From contig NZ_WKJJ01000014.1 of the NCBI RefSeq assembly GCF_009674485.1, positions 62,001 to 126,000 of the forward strand: a DNA stretch of 64,000 nucleotides. The letters are read 5' to 3'. Shown here piece by piece: positions 45,493 through 53,552 of this stretch. Below the pieces are notes generated by a model. It made no database searches, was not told where the DNA came from, and saw nothing but the letters and a program-made list of their open reading frames with translations. The translations under genes were made by a program, and so were the position numbers. The stretch is from Pseudoduganella rivuli. Its GTDB lineage: Bacteria > Pseudomonadota > Gammaproteobacteria > Burkholderiales > Burkholderiaceae_D. The first letter of the stretch is position 1. Each line of letters begins with the position of its first letter.

Positions 45493-46986
45493 TTAGTTCT
45501 TGGTCGATGCAGGAAGCTCCGCGACCAATCGGAGCGATACGGACAGCTCATCGAGCTGGAAATGCGGGCGCAGGAACGACACGGCGCGATAGACGCCGGG
45601 ACGCCCTGGCACTTCGGCTACTTGCACCGAAGCTTCGCGCAACGGGAATTGCGCTTTCTGTTCCTGGCTGGCGTTATCGTCCAGCAGCACGTACTGGGTC
45701 AGCCAGCGGTTCAGGTAATCTTCGACGCCGGAGGCGGCGGCAAAGCTGCCGATCTTGTCGCGCATCATGGCTTTCATGTAATGCGCGATACGGGACACGG
45801 CAAAGATGTATTGCAGCTGCGACGACAGCACCGCGTTGGCGTTGGCCGCCTCGCTGTTGTATTTCTTCGCCTTTTGCACGGATTGCGCGCCAAAGAACGC
45901 CGCGTAATCCGTGTTCTTGCAGTGCACCAGCGAGATGAATCCGAGGTCGCTCAATTCCTTTTCACGGCGGTCCGTGATGGCGATCTCGGTCGGGCACTTC
46001 AGCGCCACTTCGCCCTCATCCGTCTTGAACGTGTGGGTCGGCAGGTTTTCCACCAGGCCGCCGCCTTCCACACCGCGGATCGCGGCGCACCAGCCGAAGT
46101 CGTCGAAGGCCGACGTCAGCTTGGCGCCGAACGCATAGGCCGCGTTGCACCACAGGTATTTGTGGTGGTCGGTACCGTCCACGTCTTCCACGAAGTTGAA
46201 GGTTTCCGTGGTGGCGCCGTCGGCCGGGTTGTATGGCAGACGGCCCAGGAAACGCGGCAGGGTCAGGCCCACGTAGCGCGCATCTTCCGATTCGCGGAAC
46301 GACTTCCACTTCGCGTATTCCACCGTGTCGAACACCTTGGCCAGGTCGCGCGGTTTGCCCAGGTCGCCGTAGCATTCCAGCCCAAACAGTTCAGGCGACG
46401 CGGCGCTGATGAACGGCGCGTGGGCGGCGGCGGCCACGTGCGACATCTGCTCGATGAAGTACATGTCTTCCGGCTGGCGCGTGATATCGAAGTCGCCCAA
46501 GAGCGCACCGAACGGCGCGCCGCCAAAGGTGCCGAATTCCTCTTCGTACACCTTGCGGAACATGGTGCTCTGGTCGAATTCCAGCGCACCCTGGAAATCC
46601 TTGACCAGTTCGCGCTTGGTGGCGTTCAGCATCTTGATTTTCAGGTGCTGGCCGGTGGCGCTGTTCTTCACCAGGTAATGCAAGCCGGTCCAGCTGCTCT
46701 CTAACTTCTGGAATTCCGGCGCATGCATGATGGCCGACAACTGGCTGGAAATCAGGCGGTCCAGTTCCGCCACGCGGGCATCGATGGTGGCGCCCAGGTT
46801 GTCGGAGACGACAACGGTGCCTTCCATGACTTCGCGCACCAGTTCGGAAATCAAATCCTTGGCGCGGGCGTGTTCCGTGCTGGAACGCGCGACGCGGCTT
46901 TCCTCGACGATCTGGTCCAGCAACGCCGGCTGGTGGTCCGCTTGCAGCGGGGTGGCTTGGGCTTCCGGGGTCAGTACGGCGGACAT
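45493..46986 (-). CDS. tssC: T6SS sheath protein TssC (VipB)
   Basis: A 497-residue large sheath subunit: DRLISSQLSAIMHAPEFQKLESSWTGLHYLV near residue 75, then SALLGDFDITRQPED-type sequence and PRFLGRLPYNPADG. The C-terminal part contains VEDYLNRWLTQYVLLDD and PLREASVQVAEVPGRPGVYRAVSFLRPHFQLDELSVSLRLVAELP. It forms the contractile sheath with TssB. AAGGAG upstream of the start, two bases after tssB. Confidence 0.96.
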   Translation of the reverse strand: MSAVLTPEAQATPLQADHQPALLDQIVEESRVARSSTEHARAKDLISELVREVMEGTVVVSDNLGATIDARVAELDRLISSQLSAIMHAPEFQKLESSWTGLHYLVKNSATGQHLKIKMLNATKRELVKDFQGALEFDQSTMFRKVYEEEFGTFGGAPFGALLGDFDITRQPEDMYFIEQMSHVAAAAHAPFISAASPELFGLECYGDLGKPRDLAKVFDTVEYAKWKSFRESEDARYVGLTLPRFLGRLPYNPADGATTETFNFVEDVDGTDHHKYLWCNAAYAFGAKLTSAFDDFGWCAAIRGVEGGGLVENLPTHTFKTDEGEVALKCPTEIAITDRREKELSDLGFISLVHCKNTDYAAFFGAQSVQKAKKYNSEAANANAVLSSQLQYIFAVSRIAHYMKAMMRDKIGSFAAASGVEDYLNRWLTQYVLLDDNASQEQKAQFPLREASVQVAEVPGRPGVYRAVSFLRPHFQLDELSVSLRLVAELPASTKN

Positions 46987-46988
46987 GG

Positions 46989-47504
46989 TTACTCCTTGTC
47001 GGATAAAGGCTGGCTGGCGCGGCTCAGCTCCGCCAGCTTTTCAGTGTTGGTCAGCACATCGCTGAGGATGTCTTCCAGCTTGTCGTTGCCGGCCAGCTTG
47101 TTGCGCAAGTCGGCCAGGCGGGTGCGCGCTTCCAGCAGCTTGCGCAGCGGCTCCACCTGTTCCACCACGGATTCCGGGCGGAAGTCGTCCATCGCCTGGA
47201 ACGTCAGGTCGACGGCGAATTCGCCGCCTTCCGGCGTCAGTTCGTTGGCCACGCGGAAGGCCGCGCGCGGCGCCATCGCCTGCATGACGTCGTCGAAGCT
47301 GTCGCGGTCGACGCCGACGAATTTGCGTTCCTTGAGTTTCTTTTGTTCGACCTGCGATGCGCCGGCGAAGTCGCCGACCACGCCCATCACGAACGGCAAT
47401 TCCTTGCTTTCGACGGCATCGCCGATCTCGACGTCATAGCTCATCTGCACGCGCGGCGCGCGCACTTTTTGCAGGCGTTTCTGGACACTTTCATTCCTGG
47501 ACAT
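46989..47504 (-). CDS. tssB: T6SS sheath protein TssB (VipA)
   Basis: A 171-residue small sheath subunit: SVQKRLQKVRAPRVQMSYDVEIGDAVESKELPFVMGVVGDFAG at the N terminus and FAVDLTFQAMDDFRPESVV in the middle. Its C-terminal helix is the site that ClpV recognises in other systems. GAGGAA upstream of the start. Second gene of the run after the lipoprotein. Confidence 0.96.
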   Translation of the reverse strand: MSRNESVQKRLQKVRAPRVQMSYDVEIGDAVESKELPFVMGVVGDFAGASQVEQKKLKERKFVGVDRDSFDDVMQAMAPRAAFRVANELTPEGGEFAVDLTFQAMDDFRPESVVEQVEPLRKLLEARTRLADLRNKLAGNDKLEDILSDVLTNTEKLAELSRASQPLSDKE

Positions 47505-47525
47505 GGCATTCCTCTGCTGGTTGGG

Positions 47526-48110
47526 TTACTTCAGGGCGCTGAATGGATCGGCGCTGGACGTTTCCCGCTTGGCGGGCGCTTTTTTTGCCGTGCGCGCGGG
47601 CGCGCGCTGCGGCGCGGCGGCCGGCTGGGCCGGTGGCGGCACCAGGACCGTTTCGCCCAGGCTTTCACGCAGCAGCTTGGCCAGGTCTTGCGACTCGGTG
47701 CGCAGCGGGCCGGTCAGATTGTTCTGGCGGCTCAGGTCCGACAGCGCGCGGGTCGACAGGCGCAGGCCCGCCACCGCGATGATGCTGTTGGCCACCTGGT
47801 CGTTCGGGTCGCGCACCAGCGCTTCCTGGGCGCTGACGATGGCTTCGCCATACTGGCCCGCGTCATAGCGGGCCTGGGCAATGCTGACCCACGGTGTTTT
47901 TTCAGCGGGGAACGCGGCGGCCGTCTGTTTCCACAAGGTGACGGCCTGCTCTTTCTGGCCGGACGATGCGGCCGACGTGGCTTGCGCCATCAAGTCGCTC
48001 ATCGATGGTTTGGGGATGTCGGCAATCTTCGGCGGCGTACTGCACGCACTCAGGATGGCGGTGACAGAAGCGGCGGCAACCAGGCGGCCAATATGCTGAA
48101 TTGATTTCAT
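47526..48110 (-). CDS. TPR-like lipoprotein of the T6SS locus
   Basis: A 194-residue lipoprotein with lipobox LSAC at about residue 23. TPR-like helices follow (EQAVTLWKQTAAAFPAEKTPWVSIAQARYDAGQYGEAIVSAQEALV), then a Pro/Ala/Lys tail. It occupies the place of the usual outer-membrane lipoprotein TssJ but lacks the transthyretin-like beta pattern of TssJ. It may assist the membrane complex instead. The start at 48110 has GAGGG upstream. First gene of the tssB-to-tssH run. Confidence 0.7.
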   Translation of the reverse strand: MKSIQHIGRLVAAASVTAILSACSTPPKIADIPKPSMSDLMAQATSAASSGQKEQAVTLWKQTAAAFPAEKTPWVSIAQARYDAGQYGEAIVSAQEALVRDPNDQVANSIIAVAGLRLSTRALSDLSRQNNLTGPLRTESQDLAKLLRESLGETVLVPPPAQPAAAPQRAPARTAKKAPAKRETSSADPFSALK

Positions 48111-48324
48111 GGAACCCTCGGCAATGCTCATTTGATAATAATTTATTGATAACTTTCAACGGAACGCAACGTTATCAGAAATTTATTTTTTACTGCGTTC
48201 AATTGAAATCCGTCAGGCAACTTTCTTGATGCAACGCATAGCGCACGATAGGCATCCATGGCTGCGACAAATTTCCCGGGGAAATGTTAGTGTTCGCCCG
48301 TTCGAAAATTTCTATTTTGATAAG
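48111..48324. promoter_or_regulatory. Divergent AT-rich promoter region of the T6SS
   Basis: A 214-base spacer between the divergent lipoprotein-tssB and tssK genes, clearly richer in A+T than its neighbours. An inverted repeat GATAAC (48148-48153) / GTTATC (48171-48176) lies within it. Toward the lipoprotein gene, TTGAAA followed by an AT-rich stretch is a possible -35 region, but no convincing -10 spacing or sigma-54 box was found. AT-rich T6SS promoters are commonly silenced by H-NS-like proteins. Confidence 0.4.
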
Positions 48325-49665
48325 ATGGCCAGCAAAATCCTGTGGGGAGAGGGCTTGTTCCTCCGTCCCCAGCACTTCCAGCAGCAAGACCGGTACCACG
48401 AGCACCGCCTGCACGAGAGCGTGAAAGCGCTGCACCCGTATGCGTGGGGCGTGGTCCGCCTCGACATCGACCAGGAAGCCCTGGCCAACCATGCGCTGCG
48501 CGTGCTGGACCTGTCGCTGCGCTTCCCCGACGGCGAATTGCTGGACGCGCCCGGCCAGGATGCGCTGCCGGACGCGGTGGACTTGAGCCAGCTGCCGCAG
48601 GGCCAGCAAACCGTCACGTATTACGCCGCCCTGCCCGCGCTCAAGCCGTTTGGCGCGAATTTCGCGATGCCGGGCCAGCCGGGCAACGGCGTGCGCTATA
48701 CGCAAGCCGACGACGATACGCCCGACCTGTACACGCAGGCGGCGCCGGCCCGCCTCAGCTACCTGAAAAAAACCGTGCGGCTGGTGGCCGAACACGAACC
48801 GCGCGATTCGACCACGCACTTCCCGTTGCTGCGGCTGCGCCGCGCGGCCGGCGGCGGCTTCGAAATGGATCCCGCGTTCATGGCGCCCAGCCTGACGGTG
48901 CGCAGCGCGCCGCAACTGTTCCTGCAATTGCGCCGCCTGGTCGATGCGCTGCAAGCCAAGGCCGCCGCGCTGCAAGGGCACCACCGCGAACCGAGCCGCC
49001 ACGTGATTGAATTCCGTTCCGGCGACATGTCGTCGTTCTGGCTGCTGCACACGGCCAATACCGCGCTGGCCGCCCTGACGCATTACTTCCACCACCCGGC
49101 GCTGCACCCGGAACGGCTGTATGAACAATTGCTGTCGCTGGCCGGCGGCCTGATGACGTTTTCCACCAGCTGGACGCTGGCGGATTTGCCGCCTTACCAG
49201 CACAACGACCCCGGCCCCGCGTTTGCGAAGCTGCACCAGATCATCCGCGAATTGCTGGACACCGTGATTTCGTCGAAATATTTCGCCATCGCGCTGCGCG
49301 AAGTGAAGCCGTCGTACCACCACGGCATGCTCGACTCGGGAAAAATCGACGACAAGACCGTGTTTTACCTGGCCGTTTCCGCCGACATGCCGGCCGTGGA
49401 ACTGGTGGACGTGGTGCCGCTGCGGTTGAAGGTCGGGGCGCCGGACGACGTGGAGAAATTCGTGTTGTCGGCCATGCCGGGCGTGCGGCTGCAGCATGCG
49501 CCGCAAGTGCCGGCGGCCATCCCCGTGCGGCCGGACGCCAGCTATTTCCTGGTCGACGGCAAGGGGCAAATGTATGAACGCATGCTGCAGGCGCAATCGG
49601 CGTGTATTTACGCGCCGTCCGGCCTGCGCGGCCTGAAGCTGGAATTGCTGGCCATTGCGGCCTGA
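48325..49665 (+). CDS. tssK: T6SS baseplate protein TssK
   Basis: A 446-residue protein with the family's opening KILWGEGLFLRPQHFQQQDRYHE and shoulder, neck and head domains; it links the baseplate to the TssL/TssM membrane complex. Other blocks: FPLLRLRRAAGGGFEMDPAF and the C-terminal SYFLVDGKGQMYERML. The start at 48325 is chosen from family length; the open frame extends 33 codons upstream without similarity. Divergent from the tssB block. Confidence 0.94.
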   Translation: MASKILWGEGLFLRPQHFQQQDRYHEHRLHESVKALHPYAWGVVRLDIDQEALANHALRVLDLSLRFPDGELLDAPGQDALPDAVDLSQLPQGQQTVTYYAALPALKPFGANFAMPGQPGNGVRYTQADDDTPDLYTQAAPARLSYLKKTVRLVAEHEPRDSTTHFPLLRLRRAAGGGFEMDPAFMAPSLTVRSAPQLFLQLRRLVDALQAKAAALQGHHREPSRHVIEFRSGDMSSFWLLHTANTALAALTHYFHHPALHPERLYEQLLSLAGGLMTFSTSWTLADLPPYQHNDPGPAFAKLHQIIRELLDTVISSKYFAIALREVKPSYHHGMLDSGKIDDKTVFYLAVSADMPAVELVDVVPLRLKVGAPDDVEKFVLSAMPGVRLQHAPQVPAAIPVRPDASYFLVDGKGQMYERMLQAQSACIYAPSGLRGLKLELLAIAA

Positions 49666-49692
49666 CCATCCACCTTAGACTGAGACTGACCA

Positions 49693-50493
49693 ATGAATGA
49701 CATGGCTACTCCCGCCCTGGCGCCATCGCTGGCGCCCGCACCCGCCCCGTCGCTGATGGCCGGCCCGGCGCCGGCGCCCGGTGCGAACCGCCCGCAATCG
49801 CTGCAGGATTTGATGTATGACGGCTTTTATGCGCTGTTCATGCTGAAAAACGGCAGCAGTCCGCAGGATGACGCGGCCTTTGCCGCCCGCATGACGCAAT
49901 TCCTCGATGAATTCGGCCGCAACGCCCGCAAACAGGGCGCGTCCAGCGACGACATCGACGCGGCGAAATATGCGTTTTGCGCCACCGTCGATGAAATCAT
50001 CCTGCGTTCGCCATTCGCCATCCGCGAAGCGTGGGAAGTGCGGCCGCTACAGCTGCAACTGTTCGGCGACCAGCTGGCCGGCGAAAACTTCTTCGTGCGG
50101 CTGGAAGCGCTGCGCACGCGGGGCGCTGCGCACCTGCAGGCGCTGGAAGTGTTCCATATGTGCCTGCTGCTGGGATTCCAGGGCCGCTACCTGCTGGAGG
50201 GATCGGAAAAACTGGCGTACCTGACGGGCCGCCTGGGCGAAGACATCGCCCACATGAAGGGCCGCCGCGGCGGCTTTGCGCCGCACGCGGAACGGCCCGA
50301 CCAGATCGCGCACAAGCTGCGCAGCGACTTGCCGCCGTGGGTGCTGGCGTCCGTGTTTGCGCTGGTATGCGTGCTGGGTTACATCGGCCTGCGCACGTCG
50401 CTGGGACGCCATACGGAACAGCGATTGCAGGCGTACCACGACGTGGTCAAGATGGCGCCGCGCACGGCAACGCTGACCATTACGCTGCCTTGA
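49693..50493 (+). CDS. tssL: T6SS membrane protein TssL (DotU), short form
   Basis: A 266-residue protein. After an Ala/Pro-rich N terminus, the DotU cytoplasmic domain shows DLMYDGFYALFMLKNG, AKYAFCATVDEIILRSPF and LEVFHMCLLLGFQGRYLL. A single helix (about residues 217-235) ends the protein apart from 30 residues; the OmpA-type extension present in some TssL proteins is missing. The separate OmpA/BON protein at 35.5 kb would supply this function. Confidence 0.93.
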   Translation: MNDMATPALAPSLAPAPAPSLMAGPAPAPGANRPQSLQDLMYDGFYALFMLKNGSSPQDDAAFAARMTQFLDEFGRNARKQGASSDDIDAAKYAFCATVDEIILRSPFAIREAWEVRPLQLQLFGDQLAGENFFVRLEALRTRGAAHLQALEVFHMCLLLGFQGRYLLEGSEKLAYLTGRLGEDIAHMKGRRGGFAPHAERPDQIAHKLRSDLPPWVLASVFALVCVLGYIGLRTSLGRHTEQRLQAYHDVVKMAPRTATLTITLP

Positions 50494-50712
50494 TACCCGG
50501 CCTGCCCGCCGGGTTGGGCACATTGGCGATGACAGTCAACCCGCCCCCGTGACCGCGCCGGCCACCATGGTCGCCGTGCCATAGAAAACCACATCCTCGC
50601 TCCCCCCGGCAGCAAACGGCGTCAGCCACCATGCCTGCTGCCCTCCCCCCAATACCCACGCCCGCCAGGAAAAAGGCGGCGAGCAAGGCGTCCATTGCAG
50701 GACGGACCTTGT
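50480..50712 (-). pseudogene. Decayed C-terminal fragment of a putative Na+/H+ antiporter
   Basis: Reading the minus strand in two phases gives MDALLAAFFLAGVGI, then QQAWWLTPFAAGGSEDVVFYGTA, then VAGAVTGAG, and back in the first phase LTVIANVPNPAG. This is the order found near the C terminus of a family of membrane proteins annotated as putative Na+/H+ antiporters (AGAVTGGGLTVIANAPNPAGQ). A base is missing in the G-run before LTV, another shift lies after VGI, and the segment normally between the FYG and VAGA motifs is deleted. The gene is clearly dead and its end overlaps tssL. Confidence 0.6.
50495..50514 (+). terminator. Hairpin after tssL
   Basis: ACCCGGC, a six-base loop and GCCGGGT directly after the tssL stop codon. 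It lacks a T-run, so it is a weak candidate terminator for tssK-tssL, and it also overlaps the decayed antiporter gene on the other strand. Confidence 0.4.
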
Positions 50713-51172
50713 GCCGGCGATCACCCACTGTAAGAACGGGCGCCAGATGTGGTTTGCACTCCTCGACCGGTTCCTGCGACGACTTATTTATGTTTGAGCT
50801 TTGCGATAACCAAAACGATATCAAATATGAAAAAAAATTCATCAATAAAAAGTATAACCGTGCAGAAAATCCGATTAAAATTTGGCAACATATTCAATAT
50901 CACTTAATAAATATTTTTTGTTCCGGCTGCTCGCTACAACTATTAAATTAGGCAATACTTGGTGGCGTGCTTTTACTGAAGTCGACAGTTACTGTTAATT
51001 GGGCTAAAGAGGCTCCTTTAAGCGCTGTCCACGAGCCTTGAGAGATGCGAAGCCATTTACGCGCAATTTGGCTGAACTGAATCCGGAAACCCGGCACGCT
51101 TTGCGCCGGAGTTGACAGATGCGGAACGGATTTTCCGCCAATAAAATCCATAACTTAAACAAGAGGAAACAT
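50713..51172. other. AT-rich spacer and promoter region of the microcin-like cluster
   Basis: No protein-like frame was found. Bases 50780-50950 are markedly AT-rich, a sign of foreign DNA. Closer to the peptide gene there is TTGACA (51112-51117) and a GCGGAA / TTTCCGC inverted repeat (51121-51138) just upstream of its ribosome site; the latter could be an operator. The usual Fur-box pattern of siderophore-microcin clusters was not seen. Confidence 0.4.
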
Positions 51173-51340
51173 ATGGAAGTGTTGAGCCCATCCGAAGTTG
51201 AACAGGTAAGTGGTGCCATGAGTGACTTTACGACCGGTGGTATCGCTGTTATCAGCATCGGCTTTGCTGGCGGTCCTGCAACTGCGGCCTTCGGCCTGCT
51301 CGTAGGTGGCGCAATGCTGGTGGTTGGCTACTACCAGTAA
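51173..51340 (+). CDS. Double-glycine-leader peptide, microcin-like precursor
   Basis: A 55-residue peptide. The first 15 residues, MEVLSPSEVEQVSGA, fit the double-glycine leader consensus exactly: Leu -12, Ser -11, Glu -8, hydrophobic -7, Val -4, Gly-Ala at -2/-1. The 40-residue mature part is hydrophobic, Gly/Ala-rich and Cys-free, and ends VVGYYQ. This suggests a class II-type pore-forming bacteriocin. Cleavage and export by the C39 transporter and HlyD protein encoded downstream are expected. GAGG lies seven bases upstream of the ATG. The Ser-rich tail of siderophore microcins is absent. Confidence 0.8.
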   Translation: MEVLSPSEVEQVSGAMSDFTTGGIAVISIGFAGGPATAAFGLLVGGAMLVVGYYQ

Positions 51341-51366
51341 TAGATTTGACCGCGCTTTAGCGCTTT

Positions 51367-51391
51367 CCCCTCGCTCCAAACAAGCGAGGGG
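51367..51391 (+). terminator. Hairpin between the peptide gene and the transporter genes
   Basis: Perfect nine-base stem CCCCTCGCT / AGCGAGGGG with a seven-base loop. Only CATTGTT follows, so it is a partial terminator or an mRNA-stabilising hairpin. This placement commonly lets a bacteriocin precursor be made in excess over its exporter. Confidence 0.6.
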
Positions 51392-51419
51392 CATTGTTAA
51401 CCGTTCGAAACGAATTCAC

Positions 51420-52169
51420 TTGTCAACATTGATCGATCCCTCAACTGATGCCGTCAGGATTAGAAATGTGACGAAGATCTTCGCCGGAATCCCGGTCGTT
51501 GAAGATCTTTCACTGGATATTCCACAAGGCTGTCTTTACGTTCTACTCGGCCCGAATGGTGCCGGGAAAACCACCACGTTACGCATGCTGGTCGGATTAA
51601 CGCACCCCGATACTGGAACAATCAATATTCTCGGCCAGGATGTTGCCGATGGCTACGCGCGCACGAATGCCCATATTGCTTATTTACCCGACGAACCATT
51701 GCTCTACGATCTTTTAAAGCCGGTGGAATATATGGACTTCGTTGCTGGCCTCTGGTCTATCGAGCCCACGGTGGCAAAAAGACGGTCTGAAGAACTATTG
51801 CAACAATTTAACTTGTGGGAGCATCGGGGTAAATTGGTCAAGTCGTTCTCACGTGGGATGCGACAAAAGCTCTCGTTCGCAGGCGCCATGCTGCATGATC
51901 CGAAAATTCTGATTCTGGATGAGCCGCTGACTGGACTGGATGCAATTGCTGCAAAGCAAATGAAAGATATCCTCCAGGATCTGGTAAAGCAAGGCATCAC
52001 AATTATATTGACAACCCATATTCTCGACGTTGCCGAACGAATAGCAGATCGAATTGGCATCATTAGCCGTGGCAAACTGGTTGAAGAAGGCTCATTCGCG
52101 GAGCTTAAGCAGAAATTGGGAAATTTCGATAATCTTGAAAACCTGTTCATTCGCGTCGTAGGCGCATAG
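51420..52169 (+). CDS. ABC transporter ATPase, possible immunity or export
   Basis: A 249-residue single ABC cassette: Walker A GPNGAGKTTT, a signature FSRGMRQKLSFA (the usual LSGG is degenerate), Walker B ILILDEPLTGLD and a His switch TTHILD. It belongs to the ABC-2/DrrA-like group and pairs with the next gene. In bacteriocin clusters such pairs often give self-immunity. The start is uncertain; TTG at 51420 is used as no ATG with a ribosome site is near. GC content is lower than in the genes after 53.5 kb. Confidence 0.82.
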   Translation: MSTLIDPSTDAVRIRNVTKIFAGIPVVEDLSLDIPQGCLYVLLGPNGAGKTTTLRMLVGLTHPDTGTINILGQDVADGYARTNAHIAYLPDEPLLYDLLKPVEYMDFVAGLWSIEPTVAKRRSEELLQQFNLWEHRGKLVKSFSRGMRQKLSFAGAMLHDPKILILDEPLTGLDAIAAKQMKDILQDLVKQGITIILTTHILDVAERIADRIGIISRGKLVEEGSFAELKQKLGNFDNLENLFIRVVGA

Positions 52170-52172
52170 ATC

Positions 52173-53552
52173 ATGCGCAATCTTAGGAAAGTAGCTTGGC
52201 TGTTACGCCTTGAAATGCGTTTGGCGATCCGCAGCGCCGCTCAATACGCGGGCGACACGGGGTTGAAGTTGATGGCGGCAGGTGCCGGACTTCTCTACTT
52301 GGTCTTGAATGGTCTTTTTTCCCTGCTTCTCCCGCCCGAGGCGTTGCGCCTGGCCGCGAATCCCGACATCCTCGTGATCTCGGCGGTACTGCTAGCTGTT
52401 ATGTTTTCCGTACTGTCTGCCAACCAGATTTTTCAATTAGTGGCGATGCGGCGCGACACGTTGCTGATCTTTCTTTCCCCGTTTCCCGCCAGCGTCGTGC
52501 TCTTCGCGAGAATATTGACTGCAGCATGCAAAACCGCATTGCTCCCTTTATTTATTATTACGCCGATCCTGAATCAATTCATTTTCCGGGGGCAGTACGA
52601 ATTATGGGGTTTCATTCCAGCCACAGTTGCGCTTTCGATCCTGGTGTCGTGCATGTGGACCGCAGTTTTTTCTCTCAGTGTGCGGACAATCGGAGTGAAC
52701 AGCAGCAAAATAGTAGCCAGTTTCGCCGGCTTGTTTGCCGCCCTCGCCTTTGGAATGGTTACCGCGACCCGTCACACCCTACACATCGGGATACCAGCCA
52801 TCAGCAGTAGCGCTTTGCCCTCCGGAATCGTTTGGCTATCAAGCTCCATAATGGGAAACCCGCTGCCCCTTTTGGTCTTGGTCTTGGCCGCATGTATTGC
52901 GCTTGCCACAATTTCAGTTACTCAGCACAAGATGTTGTTACACGTCGTATTTAGCCAGGAGTTAACGAAAAAATCGTCCGTTGTCGATTCCCGGTTTTCC
53001 TCCAGCTTCCTCTGGGCGATTCTTAAAAAAGAGTGGCGGCTGGTGCTACGCGACTCCGATTTCTGGTTGCATTTCGTCCGAATTACTTTCGTTATTCTAA
53101 TCGCGGCCGGGTTCCTGTATAAAACCGGATATGGTATGCCCGTCGTTGCGGCTGCGATCGTCGTTGCCTGCTGCATCATGGCGAATGACATTAGCTGGTT
53201 AATGGTTGCGACAGAAAAGGCGTCCGAATTGATTGCATCGTCACCACGATCGTTTTCGGAAGTCTTGCGGGCAAAAGTCATTGCTGCAGGCATATTACCT
53301 GTGGCGGCGCTATTGACGATTTGCTTGGGTTATGGCCTCAACAATCTCAAGCTGTCCCTCGTCTCTTGCGTGGTCGGGGTTCCAGCAGTTTCCACCACCG
53401 TTGCGTTGAATACCGTTATGGCGTTTCGAAAGAAGTCTCTTCGAATAGCTACAGGTACGGCGCAGCCAGGGCCTATCGTTGTTGCCCAAGCCTTTTCCAT
53501 ATTATGTTTTGGCCTTGCGGCATTACTTCTTTCGCGATTGCTTTATCCATGA
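52173..53552 (+). CDS. ABC-2-type membrane permease
   Basis: A 459-residue membrane protein with about ten to twelve hydrophobic helices, no ATP-binding motif, and a short cytoplasmic N terminus. It would form the membrane half of the transporter encoded upstream (three bases apart). Its stop overlaps the start of the HlyD gene as ATGA. The exact family could not be named. An immunity or precursor-export role is inferred from context. Confidence 0.75.
   Translation: MRNLRKVAWLLRLEMRLAIRSAAQYAGDTGLKLMAAGAGLLYLVLNGLFSLLLPPEALRLAANPDILVISAVLLAVMFSVLSANQIFQLVAMRRDTLLIFLSPFPASVVLFARILTAACKTALLPLFIITPILNQFIFRGQYELWGFIPATVALSILVSCMWTAVFSLSVRTIGVNSSKIVASFAGLFAALAFGMVTATRHTLHIGIPAISSSALPSGIVWLSSSIMGNPLPLLVLVLAACIALATISVTQHKMLLHVVFSQELTKKSSVVDSRFSSSFLWAILKKEWRLVLRDSDFWLHFVRITFVILIAAGFLYKTGYGMPVVAAAIVVACCIMANDISWLMVATEKASELIASSPRSFSEVLRAKVIAAGILPVAALLTICLGYGLNNLKLSLVSCVVGVPAVSTTVALNTVMAFRKKSLRIATGTAQPGPIVVAQAFSILCFGLAALLLSRLLYP

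Noticed and set aside
44458..46704. 748-codon plus-strand frame opposite tssE, hcp and tssC
   Set aside because: Crosses three certain genes on the other strand and has shadow-type composition.
50631..50951. 106-codon plus-strand frame before the peptide gene
   Set aside because: Starts antisense to the antiporter fossil and ends in AT-rich low-complexity DNA; no ribosome site or similarity.
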